64,000 nt of DNA from Sipunculus nudus. Lineage: Eukaryota; Annelida; Sipuncula; Golfingiida; Sipunculidae. Location: the NCBI GenBank assembly GCA_026874595.1, contig CM049319.1:54574917-54638916 (forward strand), in the 5' to 3' direction. Below, piece after piece: positions 1 to 13,400 of this stretch. Each line of letters opens with the position of its first letter. Position 1 is the first letter of the stretch. The notes beneath the pieces are model-generated. The model did not search any database. It saw nothing but the letters and a program-made list of their open reading frames with translations, and was not told the origin of the DNA. Both the position numbers and the translations under genes were made by a program.

Positions 1-1360
1 CTCTCTTACGGGTCTTAACCCGTTTCGTTGTGGACTTTCGTAATGTGTCACCCGACAACACTGCCTCCCTGTTTCGCACCGGATCACCTTACAGAAGCTG
101 TCTCGAGGACGAAGACAGCCCGGAGGGAGGTAGTGTGGTAAAGTCAACAGGCAGGCTGGGATCGTTTCGCTATGTGGAGATGGTCCCCTTAGTCGGGGTA
201 GTTCCCCGTGGATAATATAGCCCTGTGAAAGTAAGGATCGGGGTCAGTTTTAGTCATACAGTCTCAGCGAAGGTTTGTTTTTCCGATTACGGTCGAGCAA
301 CCCTTTAGAGACTTGACTGAACAGTGCTTACTCTGTGAACCAGACAGTGAATTCTTCGTACAAGACTTCTACCACTTCTTGTTACCAGCTAGGCCATCCC
401 AAAGAAGAATACTGGTAAGTCCAGTTTTACCACAGTATCAACCCCTTTTTTTCTGATATAACCAACGTTACCAGTTGTGCTTGGTGCACAGTTATGAGAA
501 GAGCCACCCTTTGTTCTGATGGAAACAATGTTATTAAATGCAGGCAGTACACAATAGACGGTATAACCACATGAAAACCGCAATACCGCAAGAACTCACA
601 CGGACAGATTTTTGGCCAACTTTTGGACAATTGCATAATCAATTCCTCGCTCCGATTCCCAGTAAATCCTTTTTATGATACGCGAATGCGGAGACGGCGC
701 ATGACTCCTATATGCCTGACATCTGAGGCTATTTCGTCAACACAGTCCATTCACCGGGGATGTTTCAATTGCGTTCCAAGGTAGACGCGACCGGAGGGTT
801 TTTTTTTCTTCGACATGTTATTTTGTGCTATTGCCTACCGAGCCTGATACAATACTTTTATATAATCGCCGGCCTTAAATATACAACGGTTTTGTTTAGA
901 CACCGGACCAAGGCAGGGTATGAAAAATAAACTCAAGGACGTCTGATCAAGTAAATACGGTACCAACTGATATCGTATTTTTTTATTTCAACGTGTCTTT
1001 TGTTTTATTACCCAGAACCAAGCACAATATTTGAGTTTATGTAAGACCTGACCCTCAGGATTTTGTTTAAATAAGTGTTGTTTAGTTTACTTTTAAAAAC
1101 AATTATCGATAAATAATAAGCCTTTCATTTTACCTGTATTCTTGTATTTTGCATGCATATTGAAATTAAATGGGGTTTCTTTTTAAAAATTTAGGGATAT
1201 TACGGCGTCACTGATACCACACTTCCCTAGTTAAACACACGGAAGGAGATCAAGCGTGAATCTTGGCCATTGATTTTGCTAACATTGACCTGGTCCCCAA
1301 AAGATATTGCCGGATATTATCCCTCGGCGTTCTTCCTTTTATTTCTTATCTATGCTGCAG
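1..1360. other. Presumed upstream SCUBE intron; no supported gene
   Basis: No EGF-like or signal-peptide exon is visible here. The first ~415 bp are less AT-rich than the rest and contain splice-like strings, for example a GTAAGT at 415-420. No open frame there has a recognisable domain or the phase needed to join the exon at 1361. The rest is AT-rich and featureless. Confidence 0.4.
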
Positions 1361-1477
1361 GTAGCTGCGCTGCCGGTAATGGCGGCTGTCAACATACGTG
1401 TGAAGACTCCCCTGCCGGTCCCGTCTGTGGCTGCCATGTAAAATACAAACTCGCGCCGGACACGAAAACGTGTGTAG
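1361..1477 (+). CDS. SCUBE: SCUBE exon: EGF-like module (non-calcium type)
   Basis: 117 bp, phase 1 to 1. The acceptor follows a T-rich tract ending CTGCAG and the donor is GTAAGG. It encodes a six-cysteine EGF module with the [10 protein letters not shown] pattern seen in the fourth EGF module of vertebrate SCUBE proteins. It lacks the D-x-D/N-E calcium motif, as that module does. It is the most upstream exon I can support. Confidence 0.88.
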
Positions 1478-4400
1478 GTAAGGCCAATGGTGTAAGTTTG
1501 CAAGCAGACGCATCGGCATTTCTAAATCTAAAATTTGAATAACCTGCGTGGGACTTCTTGGGGGGGGGGTAGGGGAGGGCAGGGGACTCGTCCCCTTCAC
1601 TTGTTTAGGGGTAGGAAACGGAGTATTATTTGTTCCCTTCACTTTTTACAGAAACAAAACACAATTTTAACGGAGAGAATTCGAGTAAACTCCGTCATCC
1701 AGTTTGTAGTTTCTCCATATTACGTCCACAATGATTTTTCAATTATGCATATCACAATAAGTAAATTTAGGACATCTGATTTTTCACTGGCTTTTTTAAA
1801 TCATCTGATAAATGTTAGCCTATATGATAATCTTAAATGTTCAAATAAAATTTAAATTATGATTACAAAGAGTGTTGAAAATTTAGCAGATTTTTTTTAG
1901 TATATATATATATGCAAGAAAAGAATAATTTTGTCATGGTGTTTTTAACGTCTGGCTTAACCGTTATTAACAGAATTATGCTATAATTTTTTTGTTCAGG
2001 GAATTTAATTTTAACGTCTTGTATGACACTGATTATGAATAAATAACCACCTGTGGAATATTTGAAAATTAAAAAAAATATTCCACGACCAAGCAAGTAT
2101 GTATCAATGATATATTTTGATGAAAGTCACTTTTTACATAAAAAAATGGTCAACTTTATTAAAACTTGACCGTCGACTCCCTAATGTCTGAGTAACGGCG
2201 GGATGGGAGCGCCTCGCTTTTGTTTTTGATTTATTAACATTGTAAGTTATCTGAGCTATAGTGATCACCCTTTGTCCTGCGTCTGGCCGGCCGTTAACAG
2301 TCCATTAACTGTCCATTAAATCAATCGTTCTCTCAAGGTCTTGTATGGCTTAGTTTCAGTACTGCCACCTTGCGGCAAATTATATAATTATTTACCAATC
2401 TGGCCCTCTTTTAATGGCCAACACGGAGCTACGTGTATCGGTGCATGGAATCACGTATTATTTACGCATTTTAGTAGCAAACAAAAATACTAACTTCCTG
2501 GCAGGGTTACGTGAAACCCTGTATATTCACAGATATATTGACTAGTTCATCAATTGCCCAAAACTGGTGGCGCCACCTGTATTTTTTTCGAATTTGTATG
2601 CATATATTCGTTCTTTATATGTGACCTTCAAATGACAGCAATCGTATAAGTTTCTCTGCTGTGATTCGGTTAGGTGCTCTAAAACCTAGTTTGTTTGTTG
2701 ATCATGACTACATTTATCAGATGATAATTACTTGTCGCACCCCGTGTATTTGTTTTTTTTTTTTTACACATTTTACCAGTATTTTCGAGACTGGCATATG
2801 ACAGGAATGGTTCTAGTTTCTCAACTTCTGAAACTTGGATCTATTGCAGGGCACACATTCTAATCATTGGATCTCAACATGGTTGATCAGGTCACCACGA
2901 TCTCATATGCAAATTACAGGCTTTTGTACAGTGCTCTCGGAACAACCAGTACCACACACATAAAGGCATCTAGTCTCTTAGCAAATACCAAGACGTTGAT
3001 CAGCTGAGCGTCAAGATCCATGGGTCATTTGTTAGCTTAGCTTACCATAGGTCACTTTTTGTCCGTTGTCCGGCCGTTAACAAGGCACAAATCATAACCG
3101 CTTGACCTCGAAACTTCTGAATTAATATCCGGGTAGGTCTTTAGAAATCTCCTGGCAAACAACCTGTATTCTTGGAGTGACGCGCGTTTATGTATGATTT
3201 TAGCACATAAAAAAATCAGAGGTATATCCGTGATCTGGGCTACAAAACATAAATTTTACACTAAACCTAATATATTAAAGACTTTGCATCATTTGCACAT
3301 ATATGATTGTTAAGATATACAAAAATGGAGAAAATCAGTTGAGCCGATTTTTCAAAAATCTTGCAGACCCAGTTGCAAAATTTTAACATTTTAGTTAGTT
3401 GTATCCTGAGACAAAGTCGGGATACTATGGTTTCACGACGGTCCCGACGCCAGCGCGGCAGCAGCAGCAGGAAAATCCCGTGAGCGGGATAACTAAAAAA
3501 ATATTTCACTGATCTTTTTCAAACATTACATTTGTATAGATATAGCTAACAGGACGAAGCCTTTTTAAAATGACTTTGCTAGGAGAGTGGTCTTCACCTT
3601 GAATAGGTCCATTTTTCCTGAAAATAACACAAATTCTTAAATATCTCAAAGAAAGAATGCATGGACTTGTCCAAACATCAGGATGACCAAAGATCTTGGA
3701 TAGCCTTGTGATATGCCGGAAACTGGTGGCGCCACCTGTTGTCCTTTTCTTGTTTTTACGCCTTTTAATGCCCCAATAATTGCCACTTGACAGTACTGTG
3801 AGCATTATAAGTCAAAAACTAATGGACAGATTTCTTTCATATTATGAACATGCAGGAGATGGGTTATGGGATGAGGTCTATTTAAATTTTGGTCATGACC
3901 TTTACTAATTGAGTGGCCTTGACCTTTAATATTTCCATATATGGTGAAAATCACACACCTCTTATCCATATCTGCCATATGGATTTCAAACGTGACTTAT
4001 GTATGGCCCACCACTAAAGTAGGAACCCTAAAGGTTCTAGGGTCACAAGGTCAAAGGTCAAGGCCACAGGAGCTACCTGTCAAAAAATTAGTTTCTGGAT
4101 GATAATTGATAATTGTTTTTCTGATGCATGGATTTCAATCTTTACTTATATTTGTCCCATTAAAAAAGCAAGATCCCAATTGATTTTGGGGTCACGAGGT
4201 CAAAGGTCACAGGAAACCTCTTTAAAAAGATTTTTGATGCATTTTCAGCCAAACGTTTCATCTCAGACCTTTTATCTTGCACATATAGTTCACCAGCCAA
4301 TAAAAGAAGACCCCTGTCCATTTTGAGAGCACAAGGTCAAAGGTGAAGGTCACAGGAGCCATCTGTCCAAATTAGGTTCCGGGATGATAATTCCAGCTTG

Positions 4401-7400
4401 GACTGATATATGGATTTCAATCTTGACTTATATATGGCCCATCCATAAAGCAGGACCTCTTATGATTTTGAAGTCATAAGGTCAAAGGTCAAGGTCACAG
4501 GACACATATCTTTGAAAGAAATGTGGATGCATTTTCAGTCAAACTATTCATTTCAGACCTTTTATCTTGAAAAATAGTTCACCTGCCATAGAGAAAGTCC
4601 CCTATCCATTTTTAGGTCACAAGGTCAAAGGTGAAGGTCACAGGAGCCATCTGTTCAAAATTAGGTCCCGGGATGATAATTCCAGCTTTGATTGATGTAT
4701 GGATTTTAAACTTGACTTATATATGGCCCATCAATAAAGCAAGACCTGTGTTGATTTTGAGGTCAAAGGTCAAGGTAACAGGACACACATCTTTGAAAAG
4801 ATTGTGGATGCATTTTCAGCCAAACTTTTCATTTCAGACCTTTTATCTTGAACAAATATTTCACCTGCCAATAGGGGAAGACACCTATCCATATTTAAGT
4901 CACAAGGTCAAAGGTGAAAGTCACAGGAGCCATCTGTCAAAAAATACATTTCCTGTTGATAACTCCAGCTTGGATTGATATATGGGTTTCAAACTTGACT
5001 TATATATGTCCATCCATCTTGGAAAGTTTTTCATAAACCATACAGGTGGCGCCACCTACCTTCCCGTTTTTTAGATTAATACCCTTTTCTGAGGAGTGAT
5101 TAGCCCTATTGGACTGAAGATGTGCATATCGATAGATCTCGGATTCCTACATTTTGTACTCAAGACTGGTGGCGCGATCTACAATCGTTTTAGCGTGGCG
5201 TCCATCTGCACGCGAGCTTTAGGTGAAAATTGCTCATATCTCCGGATTGGTTTAAGGTATTGGTCTGAAATTTGGCATGTCCATCCATCTGGGAAAGTTT
5301 TCTCGTAAACCAGACAGGTGGCGCAACCTACCTTACTGTTTCTGTAAAATAAATTAATGCTCTTTTCCCAAGAGAGATTCAAAATATTGGCTCCTATATT
5401 TGGTGAAAAATATTGTTTCTCAAGTTGATAGATGGAAGAAACCATAGATGCTTGCTAAGTGTTAGTTTATGCTGCTGAAGATGGGGGGGGGCTATTCTTA
5501 AAAGGGTGGGGGGATAATTGTCGGGGGATACTATGGCACCTGCGGTGCCAAGAAATATCTAGTTCATATATTAAATTCATAAGATAAAATATCTCAATAA
5601 TGATTGCATGGCTCTTTCTGAAATTGGGTAAGCTAATTGATAATCGATAGCCCTTTCAGCTTCATATTTTCTTTATATTTTTGCGCATATTAATTATATT
5701 TGAACAGGTCAAAAGTGTAAACCGGCAAATAAAATCTTTACATTAAATGCACATATTGAAAGAACGTGCATCATTTACACATACTTTATCACCATGGAAA
5801 CTTTGGAGAAAGTCTGGTCGCAGCAGATATGCCACCTGACTTATACCTGTAAGTCAAAGTTTAAATGAGATATCTCAGTTATAGTTACCTGGTATGTATT
5901 GAAATTCGGTAAGCTTGATGATTATGGATAGCCCTTTCATCTGTGCATAACTGTTGGTATCTATATTTCTACAGTTTCTCAATTTTATGCATTTTTTACA
6001 GGTAAGCTGCGCCTGTTTTCTTAGTACTTCGAAATATCAGACTCGTTGTAGTGCATTCACCAGGAAAATTATATAGAAAATCCATTCAATAAATTCTTCA
6101 CAACTACCACAGACCCAATTGCAAAAATCCTTAAATGACAGCAACCTAAGTTGATAGAATTTCTCATTGTTATAGATAAGATGAGCGTCATGCCCCCTGG
6201 GTCACTTGTTTTTATCTATTCCAGCGACCTGTCGAGTAGATAACGGAGGTTGTGACCGCCGCTGTCATGACACGGTTGATGGACCAAAATGTAGCTGTCC
6301 TCCCGGTTTTGTATTACATAAAAACAAGAAGAAATGTGTAGGTAAGTTATCATGTGTCCATCCTTTTTTTCGGCACAGCTGCAATTGATAAAAGTTCTGT
6401 CAGGGGTAGAGCACAGGACTCAAAGCCGGAAGATCGAATCTCAGCGGAGGCGGTGAGATTTTCATGGTCGGCTCGCACCAAGGGTTAGCGCTCTACAGGC
6501 TAAATGGGAAGGTCGTGCCTCACGGCCGTGTTTCATTCACAAACGGGTTCGCCTTTCGGGGGTTCCTCGGTGGTATGACGATTACACACCCAGGGCCCGC
6601 AGGTTAACGTCAGGATATATAATAAGAGGAATCGTGTGATACTGCCCTGTCACGTATTCTGAAACCGGAATGGAATTCTGCAGATGTACATATACGTAGT
6701 TAAGTTAGCATTCAAATATGGAGGCAGTTCCCTCCACCAAAAAATATTTAAAATAAAAAAATTATATATATCAATGTTCAGCTTTTAGGAAATATTAAGC
6801 CTTCCAGTTTGAAATGAAATCAATGCATTTATCTAATATATTAAATACAAAATAAAGTCAATTACTTACTTAAGATTTCTTCTGAAGGTACGAGTTTGGA
6901 ATGCGAAGAGCAGTTTTATAATTTTAATTATTATACCTTAAGGTAGCATCGCTGGGAAAGACACACTTCTTAAAAAATCAGCCAAAAAGTCAATCAAAAT
7001 TTATTTTAGAACCATTCTTAATCTGGTACAGTGATTGTGCTAATGGTATTCATATTTTTTTTAATTTCCATGCAATTTCATTTAGTATTTTATCATTAGA
7101 AAAAATATATATATTTACACATCCAGTATCAGCAAGCTCCCTTTAGCGGCTATTATTAAACTGCATGGCAATATCTCAAAAACGTATGCTCCCCCTTTAT
7201 AATCTGTTTTTCTTGTTTAAAATGACAGTTATTTTTTTATCGAATCAAAATCATAAGATTTAAATATCCTATGTAAATATTTGGAATTGAAAAAATAATG
7301 TATACCATTAGAAAGAACACTGTACACTTTATGGGTTCTTATATGAATTAAAGCAATTTATGGATCGACTTTAGATGTGTCGCTTATTACCAGGGATGCT

Positions 7401-10400
7401 ACGTTCAATGACTGCTGCTGGGATAATCGTTTGCATTTGATACCGTGGATACACGTTTATCATATTGTCATTTTGATAAATGATCACATATTTTGAATGT
7501 TACAGATATTGATGAATGTGCTGAGAACAAAGGAGGTTGCAGTCACAGTTGTGTGAACACTCACGGCAGCTTTGAGTGCATCTGTCCCGTGGGATTCAAG
7601 GTCATGAGCGACCAAAAGACATGTACAGGTATATATGCATACCCGAACGGGACAGAACAAAAATACATTCAGGAAAAAGACGTCAGGCCAAAAGTTCCAA
7701 ACATTTCCTTAATAATTCAATGCAACAAATGCATAGATACAGGGCAGTTCGGAAATTAGCCAATGAAGTATCGATTAGTTATTGGTGTGGATCCGGAACT
7801 TGGTCCAGACTCAGGAATTCCCTGTCAAATAGCAGTCTTTCTCTGAAAATTAATAATGCCATTAACACACGTATAATTACTGCACACATAGTGTTATTTT
7901 GCAACCATTGCAACTATATAAAACATAGTTCAACCGTCTCTTATTCTTCGACTCATAAAAGAAGAAGTACATAGATATGCAGCAAATTTTGTTATTTCAA
8001 ATGGGTTTAATTATTCGTTCTTAGAGAAGGATCATCGGAATAGGAGTCATCTCAAACCCACTGTTCACGTACAATTTCTGTAAAATTTATGTGATTCTTA
8101 CTTATAATTCTGTCTACCTTTTGATGAACTCTTTGTTATTCCTGTTTAGAAAAGCTCTTATAATGTCTTTATGACGAACGTTTGGATGAACTTCTTTATC
8201 TACACGTTTTTTGTAAACACAGCAATTTTGCCAAAAGCATGTAACCCAAGCTTGCATATGTAAGGAAGTTGAAAGGTCACCATAGCTGCACAACGCCCCC
8301 TGCAAAACTATGGTTTGTCTTACTTGCGTGAAGATGTCCTTGTTAAATGTGTTTGGATTTTAATGGCGGGAACCCGCATATTATAAACAAAACGAACAGC
8401 CTGTGAGTGAAGGGATCAGCTTTTTTTTTACCTATTTTTATAAACAGTTAAATTTATTATCTTAAGTTATTAATTTTTTTAACTAGTGCATATACTTTAC
8501 ACAAATTTGTTGCACATATTGTTTTAACCAGGGTTTCAGAGGGGTTTCAAAACTAGTGACCTTGCCCTTGATCTTCAAGGTCATATTAGGCGCAATGCAG
8601 GGTATTTATGTATCACATAGCTTTTGAATTACTGCATAATTTTCCAGATTGATACGCACATTGTTGCCCCCGAAATCTGACACATGTTTGTAAACTGGTG
8701 ACCTTGACCTTCTAAACTGCAGACATACATGATATTTCATGAGTCCATAGTTTTAGAAGCACTGCACATTTTTTAATCAAATTTAATACACAAATTATTT
8801 TAACCAAGTTGTCTGACACATGTAAAAAATATTGACATGACTTTGGTGAACTTGAGCTTGTAAAGGGTTTAAATATGCTTCTGAAGAAAGGCTTGTTTTA
8901 AAAAGGTATATGGCCGATATCTAGCGTTTCCATGGCAATTCTGATGCAAGGTATGTGAGGCAGTGGAAGGTAAGGTCACACTGACTTTTGTCCTTTTCAT
9001 GTGACGGATAAAAAATGCATCTTTTTTTACTGAGAAATAAAATGTTTCTGTCACTTTTTCTAAGATATTGATGAGTGCCAGTTTAACAAGACCTGTGACC
9101 ACATATGTAAAAATACACACGGCAGCTACCAGTGTTACTGTCGTGTGGGTTACGAGAAGTACGGAATCTCTCACTGCGGAGGTAGGAAACTTGGTTTCTT
9201 CTCGTCTGTTTTCTTAAATTTACGGTAGTGTCGAAATTGTATTCCAGTGCCATCTAGTGATCAGATATGAAAGAAAGTCGTTGTTCCCTTCTAGTTATTC
9301 TTCAATATATCTTTGTAAAAGTTGTAATAGTTTGTTTTGGTAGATAAGTTCTGATTTATGACAGAATAATTTAGATTATTTATTTTCCACATGAATAGGA
9401 ACTAAATTTTACAAGCACCGACTTAAAAGGTGGTTTATTTGGTGTCCTGAAATTTAAAGTTTTATCCCATAAGGCCAAAATAAAAAAAAGGTATGGTTCT
9501 GAGGCACTTTTTTTCAGAAATCAATGCGGGCGGGCGGTTTTTTTATTTTTTATTTTTTTGGTATGTTTCGATAAAAATGACAAATGATTAGGGAAAAGTA
9601 TGATAATAACAGATTTATTTGCTAAACAAGTAAAAGCCCTATATAAAAAAAGGAAAATGTATGATTTTATCTCCTTGAAAGAAAAGTCCAAGCGGTTGCA
9701 GCACAAAATTTGTAAGTTTCTATTGAAAATCAAAATAAAAATGTTTGATGCTGGGGTTTAAAATTGATGCGGGCGGTGCCTGAGAACCATACCCTTTATT
9801 TTTTTATTTATTTTTTTTTTTTGGCCTAATGGATTTTCATTTACATACAGACAGGAATGAATGTTCCATGGGTAACGGAGGTTGCGCCCACAAGTGTGTT
9901 AACGAGGCTGGGACGTTCCAGTGCACGTGCCGCCAAGGATACCGGCTTCACAGCAATAAGAAAGACTGTGTAGGTAGGCTATCTTCCCCTGTCCGTGCAT
10001 ATCATTATATTCTGGACTAGAAGGACTAGACTGGTACCCCTCCATTAACAGGCAGCCAAATAGACAGGTTAACACCGGTCATTATGGTTTATTTGTAATT
10101 AGACTTTAGGCGCTGCATAGACATTCCGGTCACGGACGTGTCCCTATTTTAATTATCTAATCAACTTAAATATAATAAATCTTTGTATTTCGGCCTTTAT
10201 ACATAAATTGTACAAGAGTCATTATTAATATTTTATGTCTTCTCTGAGTTGTCTCTAAATCCAATAATTAGAAGAAGATGCCGAAGCTTCTGGTAGTGAG
10301 TAATATTGATATTATTCTCATATTTGATAGAAAAATTAGTAGATAAATACCTTTATACAAATTGTCCATTACAATTCGTCCAGTAGGTACGAAGATTCAT

Positions 10401-13400
10401 TTTGTGAGATATCCAGTTTTAACAACTGGGTATTGTTAAAAATTCAAATCATACATCGTTTGTTGAACTATTTCTAACTTTGCATACAGTTTTGTTCTCT
10501 TTTCCAGAGGCCAAACACTGTCCGTCCTTGACCCCTCCGGCCAAGGCCACGCTTTACTGCCAGGTCAAAGGATCAGAAGAAATTTGTCAGATCCGATGTT
10601 TACCGAACGCCGAGTTTTCCGCCAATCCCCGCGAGGCGATCGTCCGATGTGGCCCGAACACACGGTTCGAATGGTTATCTTTAGCGGACAACAAAACGGC
10701 TACGCTTCCGGCGTGTTCAGGTACAAATATAATCAAGTACATACATATGTGTAAACACTGTGACATTGTTGATGTATGCGAGAGAATATATATATATATA
10801 TATATATATATATGGGGGAGATAAGCCAGCTGTACGGAGAAGCTGTACTCATCCCCGGGGGGGGGGGGGGGGGGGGGGGAGGCAGGACAGAACGTTTGGG
10901 AAGTATGCGGCAAAGGAAGCAAAATCAGGCGCTGGTAGGAAGATTATATTTTGCTATTTTACCATATTTTTTTAGTGGAAACAGAGGAGCGACCTCTGAA
11001 TCTGCCCCTGTACCATGTCTGTCTCTTCTCAAAATTTTACCAAATGATATTAAACTGTATTCAAATTAGTAGAGTCTTTCACAATGATTTGTTCAATTTT
11101 GAAAGAATGAAGTTCAATTCATACAGAGAAAGCTAATAGTCCACAGATGGTGGATGGGATTTTAGGAAAACGTTTTCATTACACGATACATAAATCATGC
11201 TTTAGATTAGACCCAACTTGAATTGTTCATTATACTTCCCCCAGGTGGCGAGGGGTATTATGTTTATGCCTTGGGTACCTATTAGTTTGGTCTGTCACCT
11301 GCAACACGCAAAAAGTGCTGAACACCGTTTTTAGGACATTTTGTGAAGTTTATGGATAAAACCAAAGGTATAATTCACAGGCCAACAGTTATTATATTTG
11401 ACACCAAATTTAAATAGGTAAAATAAAACTTAATACCATGTCTGGATAGACGTATCTGTTAGCCTTTTCTGCTGGCTCCTACACTGGCTCAGCTGAACGG
11501 ACAGAGGAGATCAAGCTAACGTAAAACACTTGCCTATGAAAATAATATTAATATGACATATTTAAAATAAACATGATTTTGTATGATTGTTAAAAAGCTA
11601 TTGGCACACTATGAGCACTGTCAACTCGGCGATGCCATCATCCACAGGGAAAATCCCTGTGGCAAAAATTCTAGATTTCATCAAAAGCTTGGTATTTCTG
11701 ACACTGTCAACCCCAAATTTTCAGGGAAGAATAAAAACAACTGGCTAAATTTAAGTAATTCCTTAATATTGCATGTGACCTACGATCATATTGTGCACTA
11801 GACAATCACATCAGGGTCCAGTCTTGTTCTGGATGAATAGCTCCCTGCACAAGAACCACTTCGTACCACCTCGTGCTAATGGTTTGCCATAGTCGGTTTT
11901 ACAATTTACCGCCTGATGGTAGTACCTGTCCATGTATTGAGCGAATGTCTTCCTTGCCTTAGGAGAGCAAATTTATCAGCTTGAGCATCTGGACCAGTAT
12001 TCGTCCATGGAAAAATCTACTATTGTTAGCTCAGCTGACTGAAAGTCATCGGAGCTATAACGATCACTTTTTGTCCATCTGTCTGTCCGTCTGTCCGTCC
12101 GTTAACAGAGCACATATCGTACCACTGGACTTAAAATATTCTAACTTATCATTCAGGGAGGTCCATGGAAAACTGCTTAGAATCCTGAAATTTGGTTTCT
12201 GTTACCCATATCCTCCGAGCTATGGGGTCAGAACTACACCCCAGAATAATTAAAACATTGTTACAATAGTTCCAGTATCTGAACAACTGATGCTTTGATC
12301 ACCATGATTCTTTGCATGCATATTGATTATGGACTTTATCATCAGTTTTTGCAGACTAGTGGCACCACCTGGATTTTTTTTTTCGAATATTTACGCATTT
12401 TGCCTCTATTTTTCGGGCCTTCAAAGATGCAGGCGTCCGTTAAGAGGGAACAAATCGTAACCATTCAATAAAGAATCTTCTGATTTAACAGTGTATTGAT
12501 GTTTACTGCTGATATTATTCAAATGAAACGTGAATCCATGTACCTATAGACGCAACGTAACTCAGTTCTAGCTCTTATCACTAAAGCCCTGTTAAGTCCG
12601 TATGGCGAATCCTTGATATTTGCATATTAGGGCGTCACAAGGCTCCTGACGATTCCCTGTCATTTGCATATCAGGCTGCTTTGCCTCCTGTGAATGGCAT
12701 CGTTGCTATAAGGAGGCTAACAGCGTCCCATAGGCAATAGACAGCTCAACCCGTTTGTTAACATTCGCACTGAAATCATGCATGTTTTCAGAAAGTCCAT
12801 ACATAAACCTTCGTGTCCTATGATATATCTCTGCTGTTCGAACATACGGTCCATGGGCAAATTTAAGTGTATTGTAGACAAGGTCGGATTGATTTTGTAC
12901 TGTGTATTTGTTAGTTTTCAGGTTACACATGAAAGTTTTGCCACTGTTGAGCTGCCAACACGCTGAATGTCGTGATCGTTTCAGTCATCCAGCACATGAA
13001 TAAAAGTTTGACTGTGTTCGTCGCATATGGACCTGAATATCTCCCGCTGATTGGCTGAGCTGGAGACACTTTTTAAAACCGCCCACCTGCGATAAGCAAT
13101 AGTCTGAATAATGGTGACGCACTGACTCACTGAAGCTGAGGGTTATATATAGTGTTAAAAATCTTGCCGTACTGAAATAGCCGAGGACCTAAACATATTA
13201 AGACTGATAAAATGGGAATTGAAATATAGCCAGCTTGAAGCCCACAATATGCGGTTACTGAAATAACTATGTTGGTTTTGAAAAAAAGACCACTATAATT
13301 ACTCCTTACGTAACTGGGAAAGACCTTAGTTCAGCGAGGCGGTGATGTGTGGCGCTGACTGTCCGGAACGGCACAGGTTTATCAGTCGATGAAATAAGAG

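Larger units (their letters stand above)
1478..6224. other. Intron filled with nested hairpin elements
   Basis: A 4.7-kb intron. About 1478-2230 is AT-rich with nothing recognised. About 2230-3032 is a copy of the AGCTCAGCTGACT family. About 3033-6210 is a second copy, interrupted at 3399-5564 by a GTATCC-family element. Sequence resembling the left flank of that insertion recurs near 6110. Confidence 0.55.

Noticed and set aside
3-212. Open frame at the left edge of the window
   Set aside because: Open to the edge but without an ATG, known domain or splice phase that joins the SCUBE exon at 1361.
220-420. Possible exon that ends at a GTAAGT (415)
   Set aside because: The frame is open for ~65 codons but the phase at the donor does not fit the phase-1 exon downstream, and the peptide resembles nothing I know.
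6399-6470. tRNA gene from A and B boxes
   Set aside because: No acceptor or anticodon stem can be formed; it belongs to a SINE with a second copy at 54563. The same reasoning applies at 29345.
10760-11069. Several overlapping open frames with YIYIYI and poly-Gly
   Set aside because: Products of the (TA)n and poly-G tracts.
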